Shown: positions 43,542 to 51,706 of the stretch, piece after piece
Layout: each line of letters opens with the position of its first letter
How positions within the stretch are numbered: position 1 is the stretch's first letter
DNA from: Myxococcaceae bacterium
GTDB lineage: Bacteria; Myxococcota_A; Polyangia; Polyangiales; Ga0077539
DNA length: 64,000 nucleotides
Direction: 5' to 3'
Assembly: GCA_004297725.1 (NCBI GenBank)
Contig: SCUS01000053.1
Span: 1 to 64,000, forward strand
Notes under the pieces: generated by a model
What the model was told of the DNA's origin: nothing
The model's input: only the letters and a program-made list of their open reading frames with translations
Databases searched by the model: none
Translations under genes and position numbers: made by a program

Positions 43542-43589
43542 CCGCCGGGCCCCCGCGGAAGAAGGCTCTTCCACGGGGGGCTCCGGCGG
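43542..43589. terminator. Long imperfect hairpin between the PKD lipoprotein and oxygenase genes
   Basis: Nested inverted arms pair over about 19 bases: CCGCCGG (43542-43548) with CCGGCGG (43583-43589), CCCCCG (43550-43555) with CGGGGG (43574-43579), and GGAAGA (43557-43562) with TCTTCC (43567-43572), around the loop AGGC. One mismatch and a small bulge interrupt them. It begins 22 bases after the stop of the minus-strand PKD gene. There is no clear uridine run. Confidence 0.6.
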
Positions 43590-43610
43590 CGCAGGGAGGG
43601 AGGGAGGCGC

Positions 43611-45728
43611 TCAGCGCGAGACGGTGTAGCCAGCGGAGGCGCCGTCGTCGACCGCGTCGCTGCCGCCCTGGTCGTGCGGCACGGCGACGTGGCAGACCGC
43701 GGGGGTGCGGTTGCCCGCGGCGTCGGTCACGACGAAGTTCACGCCGTAGACGCGGCCGTTGCTGCCGCCGTCGCGCTCGGCGCGAACGCGGAAGGTGATC
43801 GGGTCCACGATCACGATGTCGTTGGAGGTGCTGCCGTCGCCGTTGCCCTGCTCGACCTCGTCGCTATAGACCGAGACGATCTCGCCGTTGTCCTTCACGT
43901 CGAGGGTGCCGCCGCAGGCGTCCTGCACGGAGGTCACGCACTCCGACAGGCGAAACGTGTGGTACCGATGGTTCGGCGGCCAGATGGTGATCGGCTCGCG
44001 CACCGTCACCGTCGCAGGGGTCGTGTCGGTCACGGTGACGACGCGGTCGGCGCTCGCCGTGAGGCCCGCGTTGTCGGTCACCCCGTAGCGCAGCGTGTAT
44101 GCTCCGACCGAGGAGACGTCGACCGCGCCGCTGCGGACGATGGCGCTGGTGAGGTCGCCCGAGCACACGTCGCTCGCGGTCGCCCCGGGGTCGGAGAAGG
44201 CCGGGCCCGCGCACTCCAGCGTCGCCGTGGAGGCCCCGAGGAGGGTCACCGTCGGCGGGGCGCTGTCGAGCTGCAGGCTCACCTGGGTGGTCGCGCTGGC
44301 CGTGCCGCCGCGCCCGTCGTCCACGGTGAGGGTGTAGCTGCGCGTCTCGTCGGAGCCAGGGGCCGCGATCGAGAAGGAGTAGCTGGCGCTGCTCGACATG
44401 ACGCCGGAGGCGTCGGACCACGAGAAGGTCAGCGGGTCGTTGTCCGCGTCGGAGCCGCTGCCGCTGAGGGTGATGCCGACCTGGGCGCCCGGGATGAGGC
44501 AGGTGAAGGACTGGTTCGCGCCGGCGTTGGCGACGGGCAGGGTGTTGGTCTGGATGGTCACCGCCGCCTCGGAGAAGCCCGAGAGGTTGCCCGGGTCACG
44601 TACCGTCACCCGCACCGTGGCGTCGGCCGTGAAGGTGGTCGTGAAGGTCGAGCCCGTGGCGGCCTGGACGAGCCCGTTGACGCGCCACTCGTAGGTGAGC
44701 GAGCTCAGGGGGTCGTCGGCGTCGGCCGCGGCCGCGCTGAAGGTGATGGACGATCCGCTCGCCACGGTGCTCGCGGCCGGAGTGACGGTCACCGTCGGCG
44801 CCGACTCGCAGGCGTCGCCGACGCCGTTGCCGTTGGCGTCGCCCTGGCCCGCGTTCGAGACCGTGGGGCAGTTGTCGGTCGAGTCCGGCACGCCGTCGCC
44901 GTCCTGGTCGGCCACCGCCACGGAGGTCACGAGCACGTCGGGCGCGAAGTTGTTGTTGGGGCAGGCCGAGGGGTAGCGCCCCGTGGTGCGGCAGACCCGG
45001 GCGACCACGGTGAAGCCGCCGATGTCGCCGAAGTAGCTGTGGGCGCTCTGGCTGAAGTTGCTCAGCGAGGCGTTGGTCGAGCCGGCCATCGTCGCGTGGC
45101 CGGGGTCGGTGATGCTGACGATGTCCAGGCCCACGCCGTGCGCCGCGTAGGTGACGCCGTCGAAGGGAGCGTTGGGGGGCAGCCAGCCGCGGGGGGCGCC
45201 AGACGGCGGGGCGCTGGGCTGCGTCGAGGCCAGGAGGCCCGTCGAGGAGCCGTCCTTGATCCAGTTGACCATGTCGCGCAGCACGATGCAGGGGCCGGTG
45301 TTCGCCGAGCCGCTGCAGTGCTCGAAGTGCACGCCGGTGAGGGCGACGCGGCCCGTGACGGCCGCCCCGAGCCTGGTCCTCGCCTGCACGGCGGTGAGCG
45401 CCGGGGTCGAGTTGGCACGGTCGCCGATGTAGATCATGTCGAAGGCCGCGAACTGCGCCGTCGTTGCGGCGGTCCACTGGGTGTCGTTCCAGACCGTGGT
45501 CGTCGAGCCCGGCACCAGGCTACGGATGGCGTTGCAGACGCTGGCGTTGTTCTGGTGGCAGAGCACGCTCGGCGCCGCGCCGTTGAGCAGCTGGCGGGCC
45601 GAGCCGCTGCCCGCATCGCCGCAGCCGCCGAGCGGCAGCAGCATGCCGAAGACCGCGGGCCCGAGGACCGCGATGGCCGACCGACCTTTGCGCAAAATGG
45701 ACTCTCGCTTCGTGGTTCCCTTGGTCAT
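43611..45728 (-). CDS. Large lipoprotein with thrombospondin-3 and PKD/Ig-like domains
   Basis: The 705-residue protein has a lipoprotein signal (LPLGGC, Cys 36). An N-terminal domain (about 50-270) has Rossmann-like strands (FDMIYIGDR, GRVALTGVHFEHC), perhaps related to ThuA-like folds. A calcium-binding thrombospondin type 3 stretch follows (DQDGDGVPDSTDNCPTVSN, 274-308), then two PKD-like domains (about 311-400 and 403-505), a DUF5011-type Ig domain (about 508-595), and a C-terminal Cys-containing domain starting at ITIWPPNHRYHTF. It is a surface protein made of adhesion-type modules. The ATG at 45728 has an ideal GAGGAGG ribosome-binding site. A perfect palindrome lies directly upstream. 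Confidence 0.85.
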   Translation of the reverse strand: MTKGTTKRESILRKGRSAIAVLGPAVFGMLLPLGGCGDAGSGSARQLLNGAAPSVLCHQNNASVCNAIRSLVPGSTTTVWNDTQWTAATTAQFAAFDMIYIGDRANSTPALTAVQARTRLGAAVTGRVALTGVHFEHCSGSANTGPCIVLRDMVNWIKDGSSTGLLASTQPSAPPSGAPRGWLPPNAPFDGVTYAAHGVGLDIVSITDPGHATMAGSTNASLSNFSQSAHSYFGDIGGFTVVARVCRTTGRYPSACPNNNFAPDVLVTSVAVADQDGDGVPDSTDNCPTVSNAGQGDANGNGVGDACESAPTVTVTPAASTVASGSSITFSAAAADADDPLSSLTYEWRVNGLVQAATGSTFTTTFTADATVRVTVRDPGNLSGFSEAAVTIQTNTLPVANAGANQSFTCLIPGAQVGITLSGSGSDADNDPLTFSWSDASGVMSSSASYSFSIAAPGSDETRSYTLTVDDGRGGTASATTQVSLQLDSAPPTVTLLGASTATLECAGPAFSDPGATASDVCSGDLTSAIVRSGAVDVSSVGAYTLRYGVTDNAGLTASADRVVTVTDTTPATVTVREPITIWPPNHRYHTFRLSECVTSVQDACGGTLDVKDNGEIVSVYSDEVEQGNGDGSTSNDIVIVDPITFRVRAERDGGSNGRVYGVNFVVTDAAGNRTPAVCHVAVPHDQGGSDAVDDGASAGYTVSR

Positions 45729-45742
45729 GGATCCTCCTCGAT

Positions 45743-45760
45743 GCGATCCGTACGGATCGC
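45743..45760. repeat. Perfect 18-bp palindrome before the PKD lipoprotein start
   Basis: GCGATCCGTACGGATCGC is its own reverse complement. It lies 14 bases upstream of the ATG at 45728, next to the GAGGAGG ribosome-binding site. As DNA it could be an operator; as RNA it could form a stem of 7 base pairs with a 4-base loop that limits ribosome access. Confidence 0.6.
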
Positions 45761-45911
45761 TGGTTGAGTTGCGGCGTCCTGTCCGCAGATCTCCCGGGTC
45801 CGTGGTCGTCGTCGACGACACGGTCAGGAGTCCTCCACGGGACAGGAGCAGGCGTCGCGCACCCCGCGACACCAGGAAATCTGAGAACAGCCAGAGGGCT
45901 GCCTACACCGC

Positions 45912-45931
45912 CGTCAATGTGGTCGTCAATG
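45912..45931 (+). repeat. Two CGTCAATG direct repeats upstream of the PKD lipoprotein gene
   Basis: CGTCAATG occurs at 45912-45919 and 45924-45931, 12 bases apart start to start. On the minus strand these give two TTGACG motifs, either of which could be a -35 element or an activator site for the lipoprotein gene about 190 bases downstream. A further short palindrome GGAATTTATTCC is at 45949-45960. Confidence 0.45.
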
Positions 45932-45997
45932 ACAGCTCGGCCTTGTTGGGAATTTATTCCGCACGGCGTGGACTCTGCTGCGCTCTCGCGAGTTCGC

Positions 45998-46966
45998 TCA
46001 GCGAGGACGGCAGCGGAGGATCTCCAGCCGCTGCCAGGTCGCGTATCCCCGCAGCGGCGGCTCGTGCACCGCGAGCCCCTCGACGGCCTTGAGGTAGCTG
46101 ATCCATGCGCGGCTCTTCCGGGTGAGCCCCGAGGTCACCGCGTACACCTTGAGCGGAACCTCCAGCGTCGCGAGGGTCTCCACCTCCCACCCCGCATCGA
46201 ACCACGGGCGCGCGAGGCCATCGCAGAGGCTCGACATCACCAGCACCAGGGAGCCCCCGGGGTTGAGGTGCTTGCGCCCCTGCTCCGCGAGCTCGCGCAG
46301 GAGCGCGACGCCCTCCCAGGGGTTGTCCTTGTGGGCGGCGCCGACGAGGTCTGCGGGGCGTCGGATGTACGGCGGGTTCATCAGCACGAGGTCGTAGCGG
46401 CCGCGCACCCGGAGCGCGTCCCCTCGTCGCCCGAGGGAGGCCGTCACGAGCGTCGTGTCCGCGGCGCGCTCCAGCGCACCGAGCGCGACCTGGAGCGCCT
46501 GCGGCTCGATGTCGACCACGTGCACCTCGGACGCGGGCGCCCCTCGTCGGCGCAGCGCCTCCATCGCGTAGAGCGCGATGAACCCGGAGCCGCAGCCCAC
46601 CTCCAGCACCGACGCGCCCGGCGCGGCCGCGTCGAGCACCGGCGCGAGCGCCTTGCACATCAGGAAGGTGTCGATGGAGGGCGACCACACCCGCGGGTGC
46701 CGCGAGGCGTCGAAGTCCATCGTGACGGCGTCGTACTCGAGGGTGCGCCGCGGGAGCCCGAAGAAGGACGACACCACGTCGCGCTGCGCGGCGGGGAGCT
46801 GCGCGATGCGCCAGGGGTCCGTGACGAGGACGGGGTCGGGGAAGGTCGCGAGGTGGATCCGCGCGCCGTCGTCGGCGAGGGAGCCGTCGAGGATGCCTTC
46901 GATCTCCTCGGCGCCCTCGGCGTAGGCGTCCAGTTGGGTCAGCTCCCGGTCCACGGTGATCCGCAT
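45998..46966 (-). CDS. SAM-dependent methyltransferase (small domain, NPPY type)
   Basis: The 322-residue protein has a Rossmann methyltransferase fold with motif I LEVGCGSGFIALYA (121-134), an acidic motif II VVDIEPQA and the catalytic LVLMNPPYI (NPPY, 197-200). This motif is used by enzymes that methylate exocyclic amino or amide nitrogens, such as RsmC, PrmC/HemK and TrmN6. The N-terminal 95 residues and C-terminal 60 residues do not identify a substrate. RNA guanine/adenine or protein glutamine methylation are the realistic options. It is 31 bases from, and on the same strand as, the membrane PH-like gene. Confidence 0.85.
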   Translation of the reverse strand: MRITVDRELTQLDAYAEGAEEIEGILDGSLADDGARIHLATFPDPVLVTDPWRIAQLPAAQRDVVSSFFGLPRRTLEYDAVTMDFDASRHPRVWSPSIDTFLMCKALAPVLDAAAPGASVLEVGCGSGFIALYAMEALRRRGAPASEVHVVDIEPQALQVALGALERAADTTLVTASLGRRGDALRVRGRYDLVLMNPPYIRRPADLVGAAHKDNPWEGVALLRELAEQGRKHLNPGGSLVLVMSSLCDGLARPWFDAGWEVETLATLEVPLKVYAVTSGLTRKSRAWISYLKAVEGLAVHEPPLRGYATWQRLEILRCRPR

Positions 46967-46988
46967 GGCGCGGGAGGATAGCGGGGAT

Positions 46989-47636
46989 CTACCGGGGAGC
47001 GCCTCCCCCCTTCGCGTGGGTCTTCTCGTCCGGAGTGCTCGTGGCCTCGTGCCCGGTGGGCGCCGTCGCCTCCGCGACGTCGACGCGCACCCCCGTCACA
47101 GCGCCGCGCGCGGACTCGATCGAAGCGACGAGGCCGACGGGGTCCTGCGCGGGGATCAGCACCGAGCGCTCCGCGCCCTCCGACGACCAGGAGAGATGCA
47201 GCGCGCCGCGGTCCGCAAAGAGCGACCAGCCCGCGCCGGTCGCGACGGTGGAGCCCCCGGACCGTGATCGCGCCTCGCATCGCGTGATCGCCGCGATCGG
47301 GACCACGATGCGGCGCAGCCCCCATTGGACGCGCACCTCCCGATCGGTGACCGCCGTGCGCACGACCATGTTCGCGAGCGCCGTGTACGCCATCGCGGCG
47401 AAGATCCCGAAGGGGATGAGCGCGGCGAGACGAGGCGCGGCAGGGTCTGCCCCGAGCGCGACGAGTATCCCGGCGAGGAGGAAGATCAGCGCGCCGGGGA
47501 TCATCACCGCCGCGGCCGTGCGAGCGACGTGCTTGTCCCGCAGGCGCACCGGCGCGCCGTCGGCGGTCATCTCGCGCTCGACCGCGTCCGTCGCGTCGGT
47601 TCGTCCCCCAGGAACCTTCCCGTCCTCGCTCACCAC
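46989..47636 (-). CDS. Membrane protein with bacterial-PH-like domain, unknown function
   Basis: The 215-residue protein has a cytoplasmic N-terminus, two adjacent membrane helices (about 43-63 and 70-92) and a soluble strand-rich region beginning [21 protein letters not shown]. This resembles the bacterial PH/DUF304-type membrane-flanking domain (EVRVxxG...VPIxxI). The C-terminal 30 residues are polar and disordered. No enzymatic motif is seen. It overlaps the glyoxalase gene by 7 bases at its start and precedes the methyltransferase gene, so all three may be one operon. Confidence 0.7.
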   Translation of the reverse strand: MVSEDGKVPGGRTDATDAVEREMTADGAPVRLRDKHVARTAAAVMIPGALIFLLAGILVALGADPAAPRLAALIPFGIFAAMAYTALANMVVRTAVTDREVRVQWGLRRIVVPIAAITRCEARSRSGGSTVATGAGWSLFADRGALHLSWSSEGAERSVLIPAQDPVGLVASIESARGAVTGVRVDVAEATAPTGHEATSTPDEKTHAKGGGAPR

Positions 47637-48055
47637 TCGCCCGTGTTCGGCGTCGAAACCCAGGGCTCCGCGGGGGGCAGCGCCTCGCCGCGTTGGAGCA
47701 GCTCCACGGAGTGCCCGTCGGGAGACTTCACGAAGGCCATGCGACCGTCGCGCGGCGGGCGGAGGATGGTCACGCCAGCGTCGTGGAGGCGCGAGCAGGT
47801 CGCGTAGATGTCGTCGACCTCGAAGGCGAGGTGCCCGAAGAAGCGCCCGGTGGGGTAAGGGTCGGACTGGTCCCAGTTGTGGGTGAGCTCGATCTCCGCG
47901 GAGTCGCCCTCGGCGCCGGTCGAGAGGAACACCAGGGTGAAGCGACCCTGCTCCGAGTCCCGCCGCCGCACGGCGCGCAGCCCGAGCTTGACGACGAAGA
48001 AATCGAGCGCGGCGTCGAGGTCGCGTACGCGCAGCATCGTGTGGAGGAATCTCAT
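47630..48055 (-). CDS. gloA: Lactoylglutathione lyase (glyoxalase I-like, VOC superfamily)
   Basis: The 141-residue protein closely follows glyoxalase [21 protein letters not shown] at the start, [16 protein letters not shown] in the middle, [14 protein letters not shown] and [13 protein letters not shown] near the end. The metal ligands expected of the family are present (H5, the Glu of the ELTHNW block, H74-like in GHLAF, and the Glu of SVELL). It converts the methylglyoxal-glutathione hemithioacetal to lactoylglutathione. The ATG at 48055 gives the standard N-terminus. It is divergent from the zinc-ribbon gene and overlaps the membrane protein gene by 7 bases. Confidence 0.88.
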   Translation of the reverse strand: MRFLHTMLRVRDLDAALDFFVVKLGLRAVRRRDSEQGRFTLVFLSTGAEGDSAEIELTHNWDQSDPYPTGRFFGHLAFEVDDIYATCSRLHDAGVTILRPPRDGRMAFVKSPDGHSVELLQRGEALPPAEPWVSTPNTGEW

Positions 48056-48121
48056 GGGCCGCAATGATGGCCCATCCGCGGCCCGCGCGCGGGGCCCGCG
48101 ATCGCAGTACCGTCGCCGACC

Positions 48122-48385
48122 ATGAAGAGTGCGAAGTGTGAGAACTGCGGCGCGGGCGCGATCCCTGGGGCGGTGGTCTGCGCCTATTGCGGGACGACCT
48201 TCGTGACCGCGGCGCCGGGGGTGCAAGGCCCGGCGTCGGGCGCCAATCCCGAGGTGGTGCGGCTCATCCGGGCGGGCCAGAAGATCGAGGCGATCAAGGT
48301 CTACCGCGACGCCACGAAGTGCGGGCTGAAGGAGGCCAAGGACGCCGTCGAGGCGGTGGAGCAGGCGCTCGCCCGGCGACATTGA
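48122..48385 (+). CDS. Zinc-ribbon plus bL12 C-terminal-like microprotein
   Basis: The 87-residue protein joins an N-terminal zinc ribbon (C6-x2-C9 and C20-x2-C23, CENCG and CAYCG) to a short helix pair very similar to the C-terminal domain of ribosomal protein bL12: [20 protein letters not shown] then [16 protein letters not shown]. In bL12 this domain recruits translational GTPases to the ribosome. The N-terminal dimerisation domain and hinge of bL12 are absent, so this is not the ribosomal protein itself. A role in binding a GTPase or another bL12 partner is inferred. No ribosome-binding site is evident. Confidence 0.82.
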   Translation: MKSAKCENCGAGAIPGAVVCAYCGTTFVTAAPGVQGPASGANPEVVRLIRAGQKIEAIKVYRDATKCGLKEAKDAVEAVEQALARRH

Positions 48386-48450
48386 CCCGGCCTCGATCGA
48401 GCTCAGGCGACCCGATGACTGGCATCCTCGGGGCAACGGAGGTCCCATCC

Positions 48451-48960
48451 ATGCGCCCGATGACCCTGCTCGCGGCCTTGAGTCTGCTCTCCCTCGGATG
48501 CGCCACCACGGCGCCGCCCGCGAGCTGCATCGAACCCTCGTCGGTGGCCGCGCTGCCGCGCTGGATGGCGCCGCCTGCCGAGGTGGCCGCGGTGACGCCC
48601 GTCGGGGCGCGAACGCTCTTCGTCGAGTCGGCCCCACGGGGAACGATCCGCATCCCGGCGGAGGCGGCGCGTGACCCGCTCGCCGAGGCGATGGGCGCGC
48701 GAGGGCGGCGCCGCATCCGGTCGATGTCGCTGCGCGAGGCGCCGGTCACCGACACGCTGCGGATGTTCGCGGAGCTCGGCGGGTTCAACGTGGTGTTCTC
48801 GGACGACGTACCCGGGCGCACGGTGACGCTCTCGCTGCGCGACGTGTCCATCCTCGGGGCGTTTCGCACGGTGCTGTCCGCGGCCCACCTGGGCGCCGAC
48901 GCGCCCGACGGCGGCATCGTCTCGGTGCACCCGCGCGGGGCCGACGTCGCGACGCGCTGA
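48451..48960 (+). CDS. Lipoprotein with a stand-alone STN (secretin/TonB N-terminal) domain
   Basis: The 169-residue protein has a lipobox (LLSLGC, Cys 17), a spacer, and one STN-type domain (about 90-160): [20 protein letters not shown], then [20 protein letters not shown] and [14 protein letters not shown] domains precede secretin channels such as PilQ or TonB-dependent receptors, where they contact inner-membrane partners. Here no channel domain follows. The protein may be a pilotin-like or accessory factor, or a secretin relic. The ATG at 48451 is chosen because GGAGGT lies 7 bases upstream. Confidence 0.78.
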   Translation: MRPMTLLAALSLLSLGCATTAPPASCIEPSSVAALPRWMAPPAEVAAVTPVGARTLFVESAPRGTIRIPAEAARDPLAEAMGARGRRRIRSMSLREAPVTDTLRMFAELGGFNVVFSDDVPGRTVTLSLRDVSILGAFRTVLSAAHLGADAPDGGIVSVHPRGADVATR

Positions 48961-49034
48961 CCGTCGCGCAGAGAGCGGGGGGCGATGATCCGACGGGCGT
49001 GGGTGGCCGTGATGGTAGGGAGTGAGCCGTGCGC

Positions 49035-50015
49035 TCACCCGCCCGCGGTGACCAGCGCGAGCGCCGTGACCAGCCCAGCGAGAAGCACCGCCTGCCACCC
49101 CAGGCGAAGCGCGAGCGCCCGCACCAGGAGAGAGACGTCCATCGGAGCGAGCGCGAGGCAGCGGCCGTGGCGCACCGCCCGGTAGGGGGACGCCTCGCGC
49201 ACCTCGTCGATGCACAGAACGCCTGCACAGGGAGCCGACCGCGCGAGGCTCGCGTACGGGACGAGCCCCTCGGCCTCGTCGGCGCGCGGGGCGCGCACGA
49301 TGAGTCGCCCAGTGGAGAGCAGCGAGCGCAGGTGGACCCATCGCAGCGCGGTGTCGGTGAAGCCCACCAGCACGCAGAGCAGGGCCACGCCCGACGCCAG
49401 CGCGAGGGGCGCTGGTCCGGCGAGGCGCGCGACGCGCAGGGCGACGGCGACGGCGCCCGTCCAGAGCCCGGTGATCCAGAGCATCCTCGCGCCCACGTCG
49501 GCCGCGGGCTGCCCGCGGAGGTGAAGGGCTGGAATGACGATGGGGGCGAGCAACACGCCGACGAGCGCCCCGATGGCGGGCGTCCAGGCTTCCTGGGGGC
49601 AGGACGTCGGCCACTGGCTGCAGTACCTCGGCGCGACGGTGAGGAGCAGCGCGTGGATGGGCGAGCGCAGTACCTCGGCGAGCAGCGGCAGGGCGGCGGT
49701 GGAGAGGATCAACATCGCGAGGGCCCCTCGGACCCGCGGCATCCGTGCGGCGACGGCGGCGACGGTCGCGTGAGCAATGGCGATCGCGGCCATCAGCACC
49801 GGCGCCAGCGAGTGAAGCTCATCGAGAACCGCGTCGGATGCGCCGGAGGGCTCGAGGTACCCGACGCGGGTGAAGGCCCCGAGCAGCACGAGGGTGCAGA
49901 TGAACGTGAGCGCGCTCGCACCGGGTCGCCAGGGCGTCGCCGCGAGCGGATCGGAGGTGCCCGCCCGGACGGCAGAAGGCCTCCGGGGCGCAGGGGCCGT
50001 CGAGGCGATGCTCAT
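49035..50015 (-). CDS. Polytopic membrane protein of unknown function
   Basis: The 326-residue protein has about seven hydrophobic helices: near residues 35-55, 72-92, 95-120, 140-165, 175-200, 205-225 and the C-terminal 300-326. A soluble loop between about 235 and 295 contains Cys residues (RSAPCAGVLCIDEVREASPY). No family is recognised and there are no catalytic signatures. The ATG at 50015 was preferred to the longer GTG frame because the extra N-terminal residues are unrelated to membrane insertion. Its promoter region faces the 42-bp repeat array. Confidence 0.7.
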   Translation of the reverse strand: MSIASTAPAPRRPSAVRAGTSDPLAATPWRPGASALTFICTLVLLGAFTRVGYLEPSGASDAVLDELHSLAPVLMAAIAIAHATVAAVAARMPRVRGALAMLILSTAALPLLAEVLRSPIHALLLTVAPRYCSQWPTSCPQEAWTPAIGALVGVLLAPIVIPALHLRGQPAADVGARMLWITGLWTGAVAVALRVARLAGPAPLALASGVALLCVLVGFTDTALRWVHLRSLLSTGRLIVRAPRADEAEGLVPYASLARSAPCAGVLCIDEVREASPYRAVRHGRCLALAPMDVSLLVRALALRLGWQAVLLAGLVTALALVTAGG

Positions 50016-50390
50016 GACCCATACAACGCTCCGCGGAGCCCGGGCGTGACCGGGGTGCACGCATCGCGACTTGCAGTTCGGGAGTCTCGACCCTCCGCGC
50101 GAGCAATCTGGATTGCTGTTCGGGAGCCTCGACCCTCCGCGCGAGCGATCTGGCTTGCTGTTCGGGAGCCTCGACCCTCCGCGCGAGCAATCTGGCTTGC
50201 TGTTCGGGAGCCTCGACCCTCCGCGCGAGCGATCTGGCTTGCTGTTCGGGAGCCTCGACCCTCCGCGCGAGCTCGGCGCGGTGACCTTCGTGGTGACCGA
50301 GGCTCGTGAACGGGCTGAAGGAGATTCGTCGCGGGGCGGAAACCTCTCCCGCGCTGCCTGCGATGACGGGTGCAGGAGGTCTCGAACATC
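50016..50390. other. Divergent intergenic region carrying a 42-bp tandem array
   Basis: No gene is called in this 375-base gap. Open frames that cross it are produced by the repeat, whose 42-bp period keeps every frame open. The array occupies 50071-50272. The remaining 118 bases lead to a strong ribosome-binding site (GGAGGT at 50376-50381) before the plus-strand gene. Confidence 0.65.
50071..50272 (+). repeat. Tandem array: 42-bp unit, about 4.8 copies
   Basis: Copies start at 50077, 50119, 50161, 50203 and 50245 (the last truncated at 28 bases). Each begins TTCGGGAGCCTCGACCCTCC and continues GCGCGAGC(A/G)ATCTGG. The variable base alternates A, G, A, G, suggesting duplication of an 84-bp pair. 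The first copy has GTCTC for GCCTC and an extra-good inverted repeat AGCAAT-CTGG-ATTGCT. The unit is 14 codons long, but neither strand shows a start and family consistent with a real gene. Confidence 0.95.
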
Positions 50391-51239
50391 ATGGCAACAC
50401 CCGTCAGCACCCGGAAGTCACCCGTCTCCAGGACCGCGTCCGACCCGAAGGCGGACCTCACCCATGCCGCCCGTCCCGACGTCACGGGCGACTGGGACGA
50501 CGTCGAGCGTCACCGCCGAGCCGCCGATGCGGTGCCGATGTCGGCCGTACGCGTCTGCCGGGTCGACCCGCGCCTCGCCTTCCACAACGCGCTCGACGGT
50601 CGTGACGCGGTGCTCGCCGTGCGCGATGAGCTCGACGCCCGGCAGCTCCCCATCGACTGGGAGGTGATCTCGAAGCTGGAGTCCCTCGGTCGCGCGCTGG
50701 TCTTCGCCGCCGGTCGCGTGGAGGCCGATCCGATGCGATCGAACGAGGTGCTCGTCGGGCTGCACGAGGCGCGTCCGCTGCGGGCGCTGATGCTCATGAA
50801 CGCCCGCGCCCATGCGCTGGCCGGGCGTTGCTCCCGCACCGAGGTCGATCGCATCGCGCAGGGCCGGGGCGCGGTCGACCTCGCGCAGGACCTCGTCGAC
50901 CTGGCGTTCCTGCACACCAACGACGGGCTCACGGCGGCTGGCAGCGCCGTCACCGACGCGCAGGTGCGGCGCGCGAAGGCGCTGGGCAGCTCGCTCCTCA
51001 CGCGGATCAACCCCGCGGGGCACGATCGCCCGAGCCGGCTCAGCAACGCGCAGCGCGACGCGCGAGCGTTGCGCGACCGCCTGTGGACGGTGTTCGTCGA
51101 CACCTACGCGGAGGTCGAGCGCGCGGCGGGCGCGCTGTGGGGACGGCAGTTGTCTCAGCGCATTCCGGCGCTGCAGACGCGCTCGGTGCCGCGCAAGCGC
51201 GAGAAGGCCGACGTCCCGCCGGTGAGCCCGACGGTCTGA
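50391..51239 (+). CDS. Conserved-looking hypothetical protein, 282 residues
   Basis: The protein is soluble, Arg/Ala-rich and mostly helical. Recognisable stretches are DPRLAFHNALDGRDAVLAVR, PIDWEVISKLESLGRALVFA and RALRDRLWTVFVDTYAEVER. The N-terminal 40 residues and the C-terminal 25 are basic and disordered. No known domain, signal peptide or catalytic motif is visible. The ATG at 50391 has GGAGGT about 10 bases upstream. It lies directly downstream of the 42-bp tandem array. Codon use matches neighbouring genes, which supports it being real. Confidence 0.75.
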   Translation: MATPVSTRKSPVSRTASDPKADLTHAARPDVTGDWDDVERHRRAADAVPMSAVRVCRVDPRLAFHNALDGRDAVLAVRDELDARQLPIDWEVISKLESLGRALVFAAGRVEADPMRSNEVLVGLHEARPLRALMLMNARAHALAGRCSRTEVDRIAQGRGAVDLAQDLVDLAFLHTNDGLTAAGSAVTDAQVRRAKALGSSLLTRINPAGHDRPSRLSNAQRDARALRDRLWTVFVDTYAEVERAAGALWGRQLSQRIPALQTRSVPRKREKADVPPVSPTV

Positions 51240-51308
51240 CGCGACCGCTCCTCCCCTCCCCCGCCGCTTCTTTGACGCCTCCTCGCCCGCCGCGCTCTCG
51301 TCGCTCGC

Positions 51309-51677
51309 ATGCCCATCCGCCACGTCTCCATCGTCTCGGTGCCCGTCTCGGACCCCGACCGCTCGATCGCGTTCTTTCGCGACAAGCTCGGCTTCGTCGT
51401 GCTGCGCGACTCCCCCATGGGACCCACCATGCGCTGGGTGCAGGTCGCCCCGCCGGGCGCGCTCACCTCGCTCACGCTGGTGACCTGGTTCGACGCGATG
51501 CCGCCCGGGTCGATGCAGGGCCTGCTCTTCAACACCGACGATATCGACGCGATGCACGCGTCGCTCACCGCCGCGGGGGTCGCGCCCAGCGAGGTGAAGT
51601 CCGAGCCCTGGGGCCGCTACTGCACCTTCAAGGACCCGGACGGCAACGGCTACGTCCTCCAGCAGGACCCCTCGTAG
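51309..51677 (+). CDS. VOC superfamily protein (glyoxalase/bleomycin-resistance fold)
   Basis: The 122-residue single VOC domain has two beta-alpha-beta-beta-beta modules: IRHVSIVSVPVSDPDRSIAF then FFRDKLGFVVLRDSP, and GLLFNTDDIDAMHASLTAAG then TFKDPDGNGYVLQQDPS. One metal ligand position (the His of RHVSIV) is present, but the final acidic ligand is replaced by Gln (VLQQ). Catalytic metal binding is therefore doubtful and a binding or resistance role is possible. It is 69 bases downstream of the orphan gene and converges on a small lipoprotein gene. Confidence 0.85.
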   Translation: MPIRHVSIVSVPVSDPDRSIAFFRDKLGFVVLRDSPMGPTMRWVQVAPPGALTSLTLVTWFDAMPPGSMQGLLFNTDDIDAMHASLTAAGVAPSEVKSEPWGRYCTFKDPDGNGYVLQQDPS

Positions 51678-51706
51678 AGACGGCTCGCGCGCATCGCTGG
51701 GTGAAC

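Noticed and set aside
50012..50485. A minus-strand frame encoding ARAEGRGSRTASQI repeats
   Set aside because: The same repeat artefact on the opposite strand.
50071..50667. A plus-strand frame encoding a 14-residue repeat (LFGSLDPPRE)
   Set aside because: The 42-bp period keeps all frames open, the frame continues out of phase into the real downstream gene, and no start signal is present.
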